Part shown: positions 35,463 to 44,722 of the stretch, piece after piece | How positions within the stretch are numbered: position 1 is the first letter of the stretch | Layout: each line of letters starts with the position of its first letter | Assembly (NCBI GenBank): GCA_905214865.1 | Contig: CAJMNO010000001.1 | Span: 1-64,000 of the forward strand | Reading direction: 5' to 3' | Length of the DNA stretch: 64,000 bases | Source: an uncultured bacterium | Lineage (GTDB): Bacteria; Actinomycetota; Coriobacteriia; Coriobacteriales; Atopobiaceae | Translations under genes and position numbers: made by a program | Notes under the pieces: model-generated | Databases searched by the model: none | Told to the model about the DNA's origin: nothing | The model's input: only the letters and a program-made list of their open reading frames with translations

Positions 35463-36042
35463 GGGAAACCCGCGCTACCTCCCCGGCTCGGGCCGTCGCC
35501 GTCCCGTTGGCCCGGACGGCGTCCCGCTCGACCTCAGGGGCGATTCGTCGGAGGACATCTCGTCGGTCCTCGACGAGATGATGGGCCGAGGCGCGTGGGC
35601 CCGGCTCGGCAGAAACAGGCGCGCCGCCATGGCTTGGTTCAAGGCGAACGGCGACGTCGAGAGGCGCCACACGTCAGGCGTGTACCTCAAGCGTGCCGCC
35701 GCGAGCGGGCTCCCGTCCGTCCTCGTCGTGTACGTCGACTCCCACTCCCGCCTCACCGACTTCATGGCAAACCGCGAGATCTACCTGGTGAGGCTTGCGG
35801 CGGTTGGGTTCGAGGTGTCAGGCGTTGAGTTCAGGCTGTCGCGCGAGCCGGCGCAGGGGGTCCAGTCGTCCGGCCAGGAGGAGCCGTCGCCCGCCACTGT
35901 CGAGCTGCCCCCGCTCACGGATGCCGAGCGGAGGAGGGCGGACGAGCTCACGGCCGACCTCCCCGAGCCCCTCAGGCAGAGGGCCCGCGACGCCATGGAA
36001 CTCTCGATGCGACGCGAGAAGCTTGACAACACGTCAAAGTGA
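35455..36042 (+). CDS. dciA: DUF721 / DciA-family protein
   Basis: Overlaps recF by 8 nt with a GTG start. A central roughly 100-residue domain (VLDEMMGRGAWARLGRNRRAAMAWFKANGDVERRH ... TDFMANREIYLVRL, split by the TSGVYLKRA segment) matches DUF721. This family was identified as DciA, the replicative-helicase operator or loader in bacteria lacking DnaC/DnaI. The C-terminal 60 residues are acidic and proline-rich. The position in dnaA-dnaN-recF-dciA-gyrB-gyrA is typical of actinobacteria. Confidence 0.85.
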   Translation: MGRGNPRYLPGSGRRRPVGPDGVPLDLRGDSSEDISSVLDEMMGRGAWARLGRNRRAAMAWFKANGDVERRHTSGVYLKRAAASGLPSVLVVYVDSHSRLTDFMANREIYLVRLAAVGFEVSGVEFRLSREPAQGVQSSGQEEPSPATVELPPLTDAERRRADELTADLPEPLRQRARDAMELSMRREKLDNTSK

Positions 36043-36219
36043 CGATGTGGCCAAATATCGGCATCTGAGCGCCTCAGGCGAGAAATCGCCTCTCAAGATA
36101 CGTGTTGATTCTCCTGAGCCTGAGGTAACGGGCCGTCTTGCGGGTCATCGTGGCATATCATGGGAGAGCTGACGAGTCTAGGGAGGATCGTCTCTCCCAC
36201 TCTTCGAGAGAGGAATTGC

Positions 36220-38217
36220 GTGGTCAAGAAGAACGAGCACCACTACGGCGGAGAGGAAATCAAGGTCCTCAAGGGCCTCGAGGCCGTTCGCATGCGTCCC
36301 GGCATGTACATTGGCACCACGAGCAAGACGGGCCTGCACCACCTGGTGTGGGAGGTCGTGGACAACTCCGTCGACGAGGCCATGGCCGGCTTCTGCAGCA
36401 AGATCCAGGTGACGGTGCATCCCGACAACTCTATAACCGTCGTGGACAACGGCCGAGGCATCCCCGTCGACCTCCATCCCACCGAGAAGAAGCCGACCCT
36501 CGAGGTCGTCCTCACCATCCTCCATGCCGGCGGCAAGTTCGACAACAACGCCTACAAGGTGTCCGGCGGCCTGCACGGCGTTGGCATCTCCGTGGTCAAT
36601 GCGCTTTCCAAGAGGATGGTCGTTCAGGTCAGGCGTGACGGCCACGTCTACGAGATCGAGCTCGCCCGCGGTGAGGTCACCAAGAAGATGCACGTGGTGG
36701 GCGACTCAAAGGCGACGGGCACGACCGTCACCTTCTGGCCAGACGACCAGATCTTCGAGACCACGGTCTACGACTACGACACCCTGCGCAACCGCCTGCA
36801 GGAGACGGCCTTCCTCAACAAGAACCTCAAGATCGTCCTCAAGGACGAGAGGGAGCTCACGCCCCGTGTGGACGAGTTCTGCTACTCCGGCGGCATCATC
36901 GACTTCGTGAAGTTCCTCAACGACGGCAAGACCGTCCTCCCCGGCTGCTCCAAGCCCATCTACATCGAGGGCACCTCCGACCCCGACGCGCCCGTAGCGC
37001 GAAAGGGCGAGGTCGAGGTGTCCCTGCAGTGGAACACCAGCTACTCCGAGACGGTCATGAGCTTCGCCAACGACATCTACACCGAGGAGGGCGGCATGCA
37101 CCTCGAGGGCTTCCGCACCGCCCTCACCAAGACCGTCAACGACTACGCCCGCAGCCACAAGCTCCTCAAGGAGAAGGACGCCAACCTCACGGGTGACGAC
37201 ATCCGCGAGGGCCTCACGGCAGTCATCTCCGTCAAGCTCCCCGACCCGCAGTTCGAGGGGCAGACCAAGGCCAAGCTCGGCAGCTCCTACATGAGGACGC
37301 TCACCAACAAGATCGTCTCGGCGGGTCTCGCCGAGTACCTCGAGGAGCACCCCAACCAGGCGAAGGAGATCTTCAAGAAGGGTGCCCAGGCCGCCAAGGG
37401 CCGCCTCGCCGCCCAGAAGGCGCGCCAGGCGACGCGCAGGAAGAGCCTCCTCGAGACGGCGTCGCTTCCCGGCAAGCTCGCGGACTGCTCGGTGAGGGAC
37501 GCCTCCATGACCGAGCTCTTCATCGTCGAGGGTGACTCCGCAGGCGGGTCCGCAAAGGATGGTCGCAGGCGCGACATCCAGGCGATCCTTCCCCTGCGAG
37601 GGAAGATCCTCAACGTCGAGCGCGTGGGGGACCACCGTGCCTTCAGCTCGGACACCATCCAGTCGCTGATTACCGCCATTGGCACCGGCGTCACGCTCAA
37701 CAACGGCGAGGGCGGGGACTTCGACATCTCCAAGGCTCGCTATCACAAGATCATCATCATGACCGATGCAGACGTCGACGGTGCCCACATCCGCATCCTG
37801 CTGATGACCTTCTTCTACAAGTACATGCGCCCCCTCATCGACGCGGGCTACATCTACAGCGCCTGCCCGCCCATCTTTGGCGTGAAGGTGGGCAAGCGCA
37901 TCCACTACGTCTACCCAGACGGAAAGACGCCCGAGGAGACGCTCCTTGCCCAGGCGATCGAGGAGTACGTTCCCCGCGATGCTGAGGGCAAGCAGCGCAA
38001 GTACAGCGTCCAGCGCTACAAGGGCCTTGGCGAGATGGACCCCCAGCAGCTGGCCGACACCACCATGGACCCCAAGACGAGAATCCTCCAGCGCATCAGC
38101 ATCGAGGACGCCTCCCGCGCCGACCTCGCGGTGTCGCGGCTCATGGGCACCTCGGTCGAGTACCGCAAGGATTACATCGAGCGTCACGCAAAGGACGCCC
38201 GCTTCCTCGACATCTAG
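36220..38217 (+). CDS. gyrB: DNA gyrase subunit B
   Basis: ATPase subunit of gyrase. GHKL ATP site: VVDNSVDEAM, DNGRGIPVD and GGLHGVGISVVNAL. The TOPRIM metal site is in IVEGDSAGGSAKDGRRRDIQAILPL and DADVDGAHIR. The GTG at 36220 (VVKKNEHHYGGEEIKVLKG) is chosen because AGAGAGG lies 6 nt before it; an in-frame ATG at 36160 would add 20 unlikely residues. 665 residues. The roughly 180-nt gap from dciA contains inverted repeats and probably a promoter. Confidence 0.97.
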   Translation: MVKKNEHHYGGEEIKVLKGLEAVRMRPGMYIGTTSKTGLHHLVWEVVDNSVDEAMAGFCSKIQVTVHPDNSITVVDNGRGIPVDLHPTEKKPTLEVVLTILHAGGKFDNNAYKVSGGLHGVGISVVNALSKRMVVQVRRDGHVYEIELARGEVTKKMHVVGDSKATGTTVTFWPDDQIFETTVYDYDTLRNRLQETAFLNKNLKIVLKDERELTPRVDEFCYSGGIIDFVKFLNDGKTVLPGCSKPIYIEGTSDPDAPVARKGEVEVSLQWNTSYSETVMSFANDIYTEEGGMHLEGFRTALTKTVNDYARSHKLLKEKDANLTGDDIREGLTAVISVKLPDPQFEGQTKAKLGSSYMRTLTNKIVSAGLAEYLEEHPNQAKEIFKKGAQAAKGRLAAQKARQATRRKSLLETASLPGKLADCSVRDASMTELFIVEGDSAGGSAKDGRRRDIQAILPLRGKILNVERVGDHRAFSSDTIQSLITAIGTGVTLNNGEGGDFDISKARYHKIIIMTDADVDGAHIRILLMTFFYKYMRPLIDAGYIYSACPPIFGVKVGKRIHYVYPDGKTPEETLLAQAIEEYVPRDAEGKQRKYSVQRYKGLGEMDPQQLADTTMDPKTRILQRISIEDASRADLAVSRLMGTSVEYRKDYIERHAKDARFLDI

Positions 38218-38233
38218 GCGAAAGGCAGCTTAA

Positions 38234-41047
38234 GTGGCAGACGACAACAACATGAACGGCGGGACCGGGGAGGGCCAGTCCGACGGCGCCATGCTGCCGG
38301 AGGACCTGAGGGAGCTCCTCGACCGAGCCGAGCGCGACGAGTCCGAGGGTCCCGTCTACGACCCGGACGCCGAGGACGAGGCCGGCCTGGACGACTCCTC
38401 TGACGAGGACGACGCGGAGGATGACGCGGACGAGGGGGAGGCCCAGATGGCTCCCGACAACCGCGGCGACGGCGATGGGGTGGACGTCCATGGCGGCCGC
38501 CTGCAGTTCCACGAGTTCGGTCACGAGATGGAGCAGTCGTTCATCGAGTACTCCATGTCGGTCATCACTGCGCGCGCCCTCCCCGACGTGCGCGACGGCC
38601 TCAAGCCCGTCCACAGGCGCATCCTCTACGCCATGAACGAGGCGGGCATCTTCCCCAACAAGCCCCACAAGAAGTCGGCCTGGACGGTCGGCGAGGTCAT
38701 CGGCAAGTACCACCCCCACGGTGACTCCGCGGTGTACGACGCCATGGTCCGTCTCGCCCAGTGGTTCTCCATGCGCGTGCCCCTCGTGGACGGGCATGGC
38801 AACTTTGGCAACATCGACGGCGACGGCGCGGCGGCAATGCGTTACACCGAGTCACGCCTGGCGCGTCCCGCCATGGAGCTGCTCCGCGACCTCAACAAGG
38901 ACACGGTCGACTGGCAGCCCAACTACGACGAATCGCTGCAGGAGCCCGTGGTCCTACCTTCCCGCTTTCCCAACCTGCTGGTCAACGGCTCGCAGGGCAT
39001 CGCGGTCGGTATGGCGACCAACATCCCGCCGCACAACCTGACCGAGACCATCAACGCGGCCTGCATGCTCATCGACAACCCCGATGCGACCACGGACGAC
39101 CTGATGAAGGTCCTCCCCGGGCCCGACTTCCCCACGGGTGCCGTGATCATGGGCTCCGAGGGGATCAGGCAGGCGTACGAGACGGGCAGGGGCATCATCA
39201 CCGTCCGTGCCAAGGCGCACGTTGAGTCCACCAAGGGCGGCCGCAACAAGCTGGTCTTCACCGAGTTCCCCTACGGCGTCAACAAGGGCACGCTTCAGGA
39301 GAAGATCGCCCAGCTGGTGAACGAGAAGCGCATCGAGGGAATCTCCGACATGCGCGACGAGTCCAACCGCAAGGGCCTGCGCCTGGTGATCGAGCTCAAG
39401 CAGGGCGCCATCCCCGAGGTCGTGCTCAACAACCTCTACAAGTACTCGTCCCTCCAGACCTCCTTCGGCATCATCGACCTGGCCCTCGTCAACGGCGTGC
39501 CCAGGCTCCTCTCGCTGAGGGAGATGCTCCAGTACTACATCGACCACCAGGTCGACGTGGTCACCAGGCGCACCAAGTTCGACCTCGCCAAGGCGAAGGC
39601 ACGCGCCCATATCCTCGAGGGCCTGCTCCTCGCGCTCGACAACATCGACGAGGTCATCACCATCATCCGCTCGAGCCGCACCGACTCCGAGGCATCCGAG
39701 CGGCTCATCGCGCGGTTTGGCTTCACCAAGGAGCAGACCACCGCAATCCTCGAGATGCGCCTGCGTCGCCTTACCGGCCTGGAGCGTGACAAGATCCAGG
39801 AGGAGCTCGAGGGGCTCCGTCGTGCCATCGAGTACTACGAGGGGCTGCTTGCCGACCAGCGCAAGATCCTCGAGGTCATCAAGACCGAGATGCGCGAGAT
39901 AGCGGAGAAGTACGGTGACAAGCGTCGCACCACCATCTCCGACGCCCCGGTCGTCCTCGACGTGGAGGACCTCATCGCCGAGGAGGACATGGTCATCACC
40001 GTGACCCACGCCGGCTACGTCAAGCGCCTGCCCGTCGCGACCTACAGGTCCCAGAAGCGTGGCGGCAAGGGCATCCAGGGCCTCTCGCTCAAGGACACGG
40101 ACTTCGTGGAGGACCTGTTCGTGGCGTCTACGCACGACTACGTCCTGTTCTTCACCAACTTTGGCAAGGTCTACCGCGTCAAGGTGCACGAGCTCCCGAT
40201 CGGCTCCCGCCACGCCCGCGGTTCGGCCCTGGTCAACGTGCTGCCGCTGGAGGAGGGGGAGCATCCCACCGCGGTCATCACCACGCGCGACTTCCCGACG
40301 GACGAGTACCTCATGTTCGCCACGCGCAACGGCATGGTCAAGAAGACCGCGATGAGCGACTACGACAAGAGCCGTCGCGACGGCATCATCGCCATCAACC
40401 TCAAGAAGGGCGACGAGCTGGTCAACGTCCGCCGCGTCAAGCCGGGCGAGAGGGTCATCCTCTGCTCCGACGCCGGCAAGGCCATCGTGTTCGAGGAGAG
40501 CGAGGTCAGGCCCACCGGGCGTGACACCTCGGGCGTGAGGGGCATCACCCTCAAGGATGGCGCCAAGATGCTGGGCATGGAGATCAGCAACGGCAAGGGT
40601 GACCTCCTCGTGGTGACCGAGAGGGGCTATGGCAAGCGCACGCCCGTCTCCGAGTACCCCGTGCACAAGCGCGGCGGACAGGGCGTCGCGACCATCAGCA
40701 TGACCTCCAAGAAGGGCAACCTGGTGGCCTGCAGGGTCGTCGGCCCCCAGCACGAGCTCATGATGGTCTCGGAGGAGGGCGTTGTCATCAGGGTCAAGAG
40801 CTCTGACATCAGCCTGCTCGGCCGCTCAACCCAGGGCGTCAAGATCATGAACCTGGGAGACTCCGACCGTCTCTCCGCCGTTGCCCGCATGGTCGCGCAC
40901 AAGAAGAAGGCTCCCAAGGCCAAGTACGAGAACCAGGGCATGCTCGACCTCAGCGCCGCGGGTGCCAAGGAGGCTGGCGAGGAGGAACCCGTCGACATCG
41001 GCGGCGAGGAGGAGATCGACGAGTCCATGATCGAGGACGACGAGTAG
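38234..41047 (+). CDS. gyrA: DNA gyrase subunit A with acidic N-terminal extension
   Basis: Breakage-reunion subunit of gyrase. Catalytic Tyr204 is in AAMRYTESRL. The quinolone-resistance region reads GKYHPHGDSAVYD with Ser165 and Asp169, the susceptible-type residues. The GyrA box is SQKRGGKGI, followed by a six-bladed C-terminal domain and an acidic tail. At 937 residues it is longer than usual: the conserved start (MEQSFIEYSMSV) comes only at about residue 99, after a strongly acidic, low-complexity leader. The start is a GTG 16 nt after gyrB. Confidence 0.97.
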   Translation: MADDNNMNGGTGEGQSDGAMLPEDLRELLDRAERDESEGPVYDPDAEDEAGLDDSSDEDDAEDDADEGEAQMAPDNRGDGDGVDVHGGRLQFHEFGHEMEQSFIEYSMSVITARALPDVRDGLKPVHRRILYAMNEAGIFPNKPHKKSAWTVGEVIGKYHPHGDSAVYDAMVRLAQWFSMRVPLVDGHGNFGNIDGDGAAAMRYTESRLARPAMELLRDLNKDTVDWQPNYDESLQEPVVLPSRFPNLLVNGSQGIAVGMATNIPPHNLTETINAACMLIDNPDATTDDLMKVLPGPDFPTGAVIMGSEGIRQAYETGRGIITVRAKAHVESTKGGRNKLVFTEFPYGVNKGTLQEKIAQLVNEKRIEGISDMRDESNRKGLRLVIELKQGAIPEVVLNNLYKYSSLQTSFGIIDLALVNGVPRLLSLREMLQYYIDHQVDVVTRRTKFDLAKAKARAHILEGLLLALDNIDEVITIIRSSRTDSEASERLIARFGFTKEQTTAILEMRLRRLTGLERDKIQEELEGLRRAIEYYEGLLADQRKILEVIKTEMREIAEKYGDKRRTTISDAPVVLDVEDLIAEEDMVITVTHAGYVKRLPVATYRSQKRGGKGIQGLSLKDTDFVEDLFVASTHDYVLFFTNFGKVYRVKVHELPIGSRHARGSALVNVLPLEEGEHPTAVITTRDFPTDEYLMFATRNGMVKKTAMSDYDKSRRDGIIAINLKKGDELVNVRRVKPGERVILCSDAGKAIVFEESEVRPTGRDTSGVRGITLKDGAKMLGMEISNGKGDLLVVTERGYGKRTPVSEYPVHKRGGQGVATISMTSKKGNLVACRVVGPQHELMMVSEEGVVIRVKSSDISLLGRSTQGVKIMNLGDSDRLSAVARMVAHKKKAPKAKYENQGMLDLSAAGAKEAGEEEPVDIGGEEEIDESMIEDDE

Positions 41048-41073
41048 CGCCCTCCTTACGCGAGTGGCTCACG

Positions 41074-41112
41074 GCGAGGGGTGCGACGAAGCGCGTCGCA
41101 CCCCTCGCTTTG
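41074..41112 (+). terminator. Terminator after gyrA
   Basis: A long stem GCGAGGGGTGCGAC / GTCGCACCCCTCGC is followed by TTTGT. Confidence 0.92.
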
Positions 41113-41160
41113 TATGAAGCCACATGCTCCGACCGAGAAGATGTAGGGGGGAGATGCAAT

Positions 41161-41187
41161 AAAAAAGCCAGGACATACAGCCCTGGC
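41161..41187 (-). terminator. Terminator after tRNA-Ala
   Basis: Minus-strand GCCAGG/CCTGGC stem followed by TTTTTTATT; ends the tRNA-Ile/tRNA-Ala unit. Confidence 0.85.
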
Positions 41188-41200
41188 CACATCCAAATCA

Positions 41201-41276
41201 TGGTGGAGACGATGGGGATCGAACCCACGACCTCAGGCTTGCAAAGCCCGCGCTCTCCCAGCTGAGCTACGTCCCC
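41201..41276 (-). tRNA. tRNA-Ala (anticodon TGC)
   Basis: Minus-strand cloverleaf: acceptor GGGGACG/CGTCTCC with one G-T pair, D arm AGCTCAGCTGGGAGAGC, anticodon loop TTTGCAA giving TGC, T arm GGTTCGATCC, discriminator A and encoded CCA. Confidence 0.97.
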
Positions 41277-41336
41277 GAATAATAACCGCCCCAACGGCGA
41301 CTCGGCTAGCGTTGGGGCGACTATTCGCGAAGGAAG

Positions 41337-41413
41337 TGGTGGGCCCGACAAGGTTCGAACTTGTGACCTCCCGGTTATCAGCCGGACGCTCTGACCAACT
41401 GAGCTACGGGCCC
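41337..41413 (-). tRNA. tRNA-Ile (anticodon GAT)
   Basis: Minus-strand cloverleaf: acceptor GGGCCCG/CGGGCCC, anticodon loop CTGATAA giving GAT, T arm with GTTCGAAC, discriminator A and encoded CCA. It lies 60 nt upstream of tRNA-Ala, the pair often found inside rRNA spacers, but no rRNA is present here. Confidence 0.97.
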
Positions 41414-41574
41414 AACGCGAGAAGACATATTACTCGAGACTCACAGGCGGGTCAACATCCAATTTGGAAAAAATGTCCCTTGGCACATCTGTGTGTATTC
41501 TCGCGTCAAGCCACCCGTTGTTGGGTACCATATGCGACACGATACGCACGAGAGGCAAAGAGGGGCATGTGGCT

Positions 41575-42093
41575 ATGAAGAGGATGGACATCGAGACGGT
41601 CGTCGTAGGCGGGGGCCCCGTCACCTCGCTCGTCGTCCTCAAGACCCGCCATCCCCGTGACGGCGAGGCCAGCGAGCAGCTTCCCATTCGCATAGGGCCC
41701 GTCGAGGCGACGGCCATCTCCATGGGTGTGGACGATTCCACGCACGACAGGCCCATGACGCACGACCTCATGCTCGACACGATTGGCAGGCTTGGCTCAA
41801 GCCTCGACGCCGTTCAGATCGTCGATGTGAGAGGCACCACCTTCTACGCGAAGCTCCTTCTCACCAATGCGAACGGGGCGAGGGTCGAGGTCGATGCGCG
41901 CCCCTCCGACGCGCTTGCCCTTGCGGTCCGCGCCCATGTCCCCATTTTTGCCGACGAGGGGGTCATCGAGGCGGCCTCGATGCCCAACTTCGACGCGGTG
42001 AAGCGCGACGAGGAGAACCGCGAGCTCGAGCGGTTCCGCGACTTCCTGAAGGACGTCTCGCCTGACGACTTCAAGGAGCAGCAGCGCAAGTAG
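41575..42093 (+). CDS. Bifunctional nuclease (DUF151) family protein
   Basis: 172 residues starting MKRMDIETVVVGG; the ATG at 41575 has AGAGGGG 9 nt upstream. The core LPIRIGPVEATAISMGVD, RPMTHDLMLDTIGRLG and VDARPSDALALAVRAHVPIFADEGVI matches the BFN/DUF151 family, reported as nucleases in plants and of uncertain role in bacteria. The C-terminus is charged and helical. It stands alone and ends at a strong terminator. Confidence 0.88.
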   Translation: MKRMDIETVVVGGGPVTSLVVLKTRHPRDGEASEQLPIRIGPVEATAISMGVDDSTHDRPMTHDLMLDTIGRLGSSLDAVQIVDVRGTTFYAKLLLTNANGARVEVDARPSDALALAVRAHVPIFADEGVIEAASMPNFDAVKRDEENRELERFRDFLKDVSPDDFKEQQRK

Positions 42094-42131
42094 GCGATGA
42101 CCATTTGTTCTCCCCGGAAGGGGATGCTGGC

Positions 42132-42171
42132 TAGAGCCCTCCAGTCATTCGACTGGAGGGCTCTAGTTATC
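42132..42171 (+). terminator. Terminator after the BFN-family gene
   Basis: A 16-bp perfect stem CTAGAGCCCTCCAGTC/GACTGGAGGGCTCTAG with a 4-nt loop, followed by TTAT. It is symmetric and could work in both directions. Confidence 0.88.
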
Positions 42172-42416
42172 AGATGAGTCGAAAATGGCATAGATTCTGT
42201 ATCCAGAAATATTTGTAAGCGGCAGCGAATATTCCGCCAACGTTTCTAAATGGGTTAAACATGTTCATCATTCCATGGACGTGACACAATGGTGCGCGCG
42301 AGCCAAGGCGGATTCGGCAGGCCGCATGCGCCATGCCATCCCCATGAGCGAGACCGTGTGTCCGGACGTTTTCACCTTTCGCTCGACAGGTTTAAAAGAC
42401 CGCCTGGCCTCATGCG

Positions 42417-42428
42417 TGGTGCCTACCA
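42417..42428. promoter_or_regulatory. Candidate GntR-type operator upstream of PTS operon 1
   Basis: TGGTGCCTACCA is a TGGT-N4-ACCA dyad 45 nt before the IIB start, like half-sites used by HutC-type GntR repressors (NagR/DasR). The rest of 42172-42473 has no supported gene; it is AT-rich at its left end and should contain the promoter. Confidence 0.5.
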
Positions 42429-42473
42429 TCCTTGCCTAGACACCCTGGCTGGGCAGAGAGATGGGAGTGGCGA

Positions 42474-42956
42474 ATGTCCGAACCAAACATCCTCCTCACG
42501 AGGATCGACAACAGGCTCATCCACGGGCAGGTGGGCGTGACGTGGACGCGTACCCTTGGCGCCAACCTGATCGTCGTCGCCGACGACGAGACGGCGTCGG
42601 ACAAGGTCGTGCAGGAGATCATGAGCATGACGCTGCAGACCTCGGGCGTGGGGGTGCGCTTCTGGACGGTGGACAAGACCATCTCCACCATCCACAAGGC
42701 AGCCCCCAGGCAGAAGATCTTCATCGTGGTCAGGACTCCCCACCAGGCTCGCCAACTTGTCGAGGGCGGGGTTCCCATCCACGAGCTCAACGTTGGCAAC
42801 ATGCACTTCTCGGAGGGCAAGCGCGCGATCACGAAGAAGGTTTACGTGGACGACGCCGACCTCGCCGACTTCAAGGCGATCGAGGAGGCTGGTGTCGACG
42901 TCTACATCCAGGACGTTCCGGGTGCGGTCAAGGAACGCATCCGCTACGACGTTTAG
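42474..42956 (+). CDS. PTS mannose/sorbose-family IIB component (system 1)
   Basis: Cytosolic phosphocarrier of a mannose-family PTS. The phosphorylated histidine is His17 in RIDNRLIHGQV, and VGNMHFSEGKRAI is characteristic. 160 residues with the start at 42474 (MSEPNILL), GGGAG 6 nt upstream. It opens an IIB-IIC-IID operon that lacks IIA; the sequence resembles IIB of system 2 (MAEPNIVL start). Confidence 0.93.
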   Translation: MSEPNILLTRIDNRLIHGQVGVTWTRTLGANLIVVADDETASDKVVQEIMSMTLQTSGVGVRFWTVDKTISTIHKAAPRQKIFIVVRTPHQARQLVEGGVPIHELNVGNMHFSEGKRAITKKVYVDDADLADFKAIEEAGVDVYIQDVPGAVKERIRYDV

Positions 42957-42998
42957 CACCACGTTGGTATTGGTCTGCGAACAGGGAGGTACGAGCGT

Positions 42999-43805
42999 AT
43001 GCCAGTGACACTGGGGCAGGGGTTGGCCCTCACCTTGATGGCCATCGTCTGCGGCATAGATTTTTGGCTCGAGGGGTTCTACATCTTCAGACCCATCATC
43101 GTCTCGTCCATCACGGGCCTGATCCTTGGTGACCCGACCACGGGAATCATCTGTGGCGGCATAACGGAGCTGGCCTTCGCAGGCCTCACCCCGGCTGGTG
43201 GCACCCAACCGCCCAACCCGGTGCTCGCGGGCGTGATGGCGGTGGTCATCGCCCATACCACGGGAACCAAGCCCGCGGCGGCAATGTCCCTCTCGCTTCC
43301 CTTCAGCTTCCTCATGCAGTACGTGATCCTGCTCTGCTACTCCGCCTTCTCGTTCTTCATGGGGCCGGCGGACGAGGCGGCAAAGAAGGGTGACACTGGC
43401 AAGATCGTGCAGATCAACATCGTGTGCACGGCCATCGTTGCCCTGCTCTACGGCGTGATCGTCTTCCTGTGCGCCTACGTTGCCCAGGACGCGATGAAGA
43501 CGCTGGTCGAGAACCTGCCCGACTGGCTTGCCCATGGCTTCGAGGTCACCGGCGGCGTGCTCCCGGCGATTGGCTTCGCGATGCTCCTCAACGTCATGTT
43601 CACCGTCGAGTTCCTGCCCTTCCTGCTGATCGGCTTCGTCATGGCCTCGTTCCTCAACTTCTCGAACCTGCTGCCCGTCGCCGTCGTGGGCCTCGCCCTG
43701 GCGCTCTTTGTGTACTCGATCGATGACAACCGCGACAAGGCAGTGAAAGAGGCTCTCGCGGAGGCTCGCGTGAACGGTGGGGAGGATGAGGAAGATGGCA
43801 TCTAA
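42999..43805 (+). CDS. PTS mannose/sorbose-family IIC component (system 1)
   Basis: Integral membrane half of the permease that moves the sugar, 268 residues and mostly hydrophobic. Typical segments are DPTTGIICGGITELAFAGLTPAGGTQPPNPVLAGVMA and GGVLPAIGFAMLLNVM. The acidic C-terminus ends EEDGI, whose codons contain the ribosome site and ATG of the next gene (11-nt overlap with IID). Confidence 0.93.
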   Translation: MPVTLGQGLALTLMAIVCGIDFWLEGFYIFRPIIVSSITGLILGDPTTGIICGGITELAFAGLTPAGGTQPPNPVLAGVMAVVIAHTTGTKPAAAMSLSLPFSFLMQYVILLCYSAFSFFMGPADEAAKKGDTGKIVQINIVCTAIVALLYGVIVFLCAYVAQDAMKTLVENLPDWLAHGFEVTGGVLPAIGFAMLLNVMFTVEFLPFLLIGFVMASFLNFSNLLPVAVVGLALALFVYSIDDNRDKAVKEALAEARVNGGEDEEDGI

Positions 43806-44637
43806 CGACAAGGAGCTCATGGACGACACCCCCGCCAAGGAGGAGGGTGGCAAGGTCCTCACGCATGCCGACATCACCAAGATGGCATACAGGACCATAT
43901 TCCTGCAGGCATCCTTCAACTACGAGAGGATGCAGGCGGGCGGCTGGCTGCTCACGATGCTGCCCTACCTCAAGCGGATCTACAAGGATGATCCCCAGGG
44001 CCTTGCGGACGCCATGTCCGACAACCTTGAGTTCATCAACACGAGCCCGCACATCGTAGGCTTCCTCAACGGCCTCGTCCTCGCCATGGAGGAGGCGCAC
44101 CAGCCGCGCAGCATGATCAGGAACATCAAGGTCGCGCTCTTCCCGCCCCTCGCAGGCATCGGAGACGCCATCTTCTGGTTCACGCTCCTGCCCATCCTCG
44201 CGGGCATCTGCTCGTCCATGGCGATGGAGGGAAGCCCTGTTGGCCCCATCCTGTTCTTCCTCGTCTACCTGGCCCTGTTCCTCATCAGGCCCCTGTGGGC
44301 GCACATGGGCTACGGCCTGGGCGTCAAGGCGATCGGCAAGCTCAAGGAGGCGTCCGCCAAGATCGGCAAGGCCGCAACCGTCCTTGGCTGCACGGTGCTC
44401 GGTGGTCTGATTGCATCGTACGTGAGCATCAGCATCCAGACCGTGGTGCAGGTCAACGAGAACGCCAAGGTCGCGATCCAGACTGACGTCTTGGACAAGA
44501 TCTTCCCCAACATGCTGGCGTTTGGCTACGTCTTCCTGATGTACTACTTCATCAAGAAGCGCCAGGCCAACCCGGTCGTCCTCATCCTCGTCACCTTTGG
44601 GCTGAGCATCCTCCTGTCCTTCTTCGGGATCCTCTAG
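43795..44637 (+). CDS. PTS mannose/sorbose-family IID component (system 1)
   Basis: Membrane partner of IIC, 280 residues. Family motifs are RTIFLQASFNYERMQAGGWL, NTSPHIVGFLNGLVLAMEE and PPLAGIGDAIFWFTLLPI. The N-terminal half is cytosolic; hydrophobic helices fill the C-terminal half. The ATG at 43795 is within the end of IIC. It ends before a hairpin shared with the convergent kinase gene. Confidence 0.93.
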   Translation: MASNDKELMDDTPAKEEGGKVLTHADITKMAYRTIFLQASFNYERMQAGGWLLTMLPYLKRIYKDDPQGLADAMSDNLEFINTSPHIVGFLNGLVLAMEEAHQPRSMIRNIKVALFPPLAGIGDAIFWFTLLPILAGICSSMAMEGSPVGPILFFLVYLALFLIRPLWAHMGYGLGVKAIGKLKEASAKIGKAATVLGCTVLGGLIASYVSISIQTVVQVNENAKVAIQTDVLDKIFPNMLAFGYVFLMYYFIKKRQANPVVLILVTFGLSILLSFFGIL

Positions 44638-44651
44638 AGTCTCGTCTCAAA

Positions 44652-44691
44652 AGGGGAGAGGGGCGTCTGCCGTGGCAGGCGCCCCTCTCCA
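44652..44691. terminator. Hairpin between convergent PTS and kinase genes
   Basis: A long stem GGGAGAGGGGCG-CTGCC / GGCAG-CGCCCCTCTCC. On the minus strand it is followed by CCTTTTG, so it more clearly terminates the kinase gene, but it may act both ways. Confidence 0.75.
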
Positions 44692-44722
44692 CGTATGCGG
44701 GCGGCGCATGGCGAATGCCGGG

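Noticed and set aside
36160..36219. Upstream ATG start for gyrB
   Set aside because: It adds 20 non-conserved residues and lacks a better ribosome site than the GTG at 36220.
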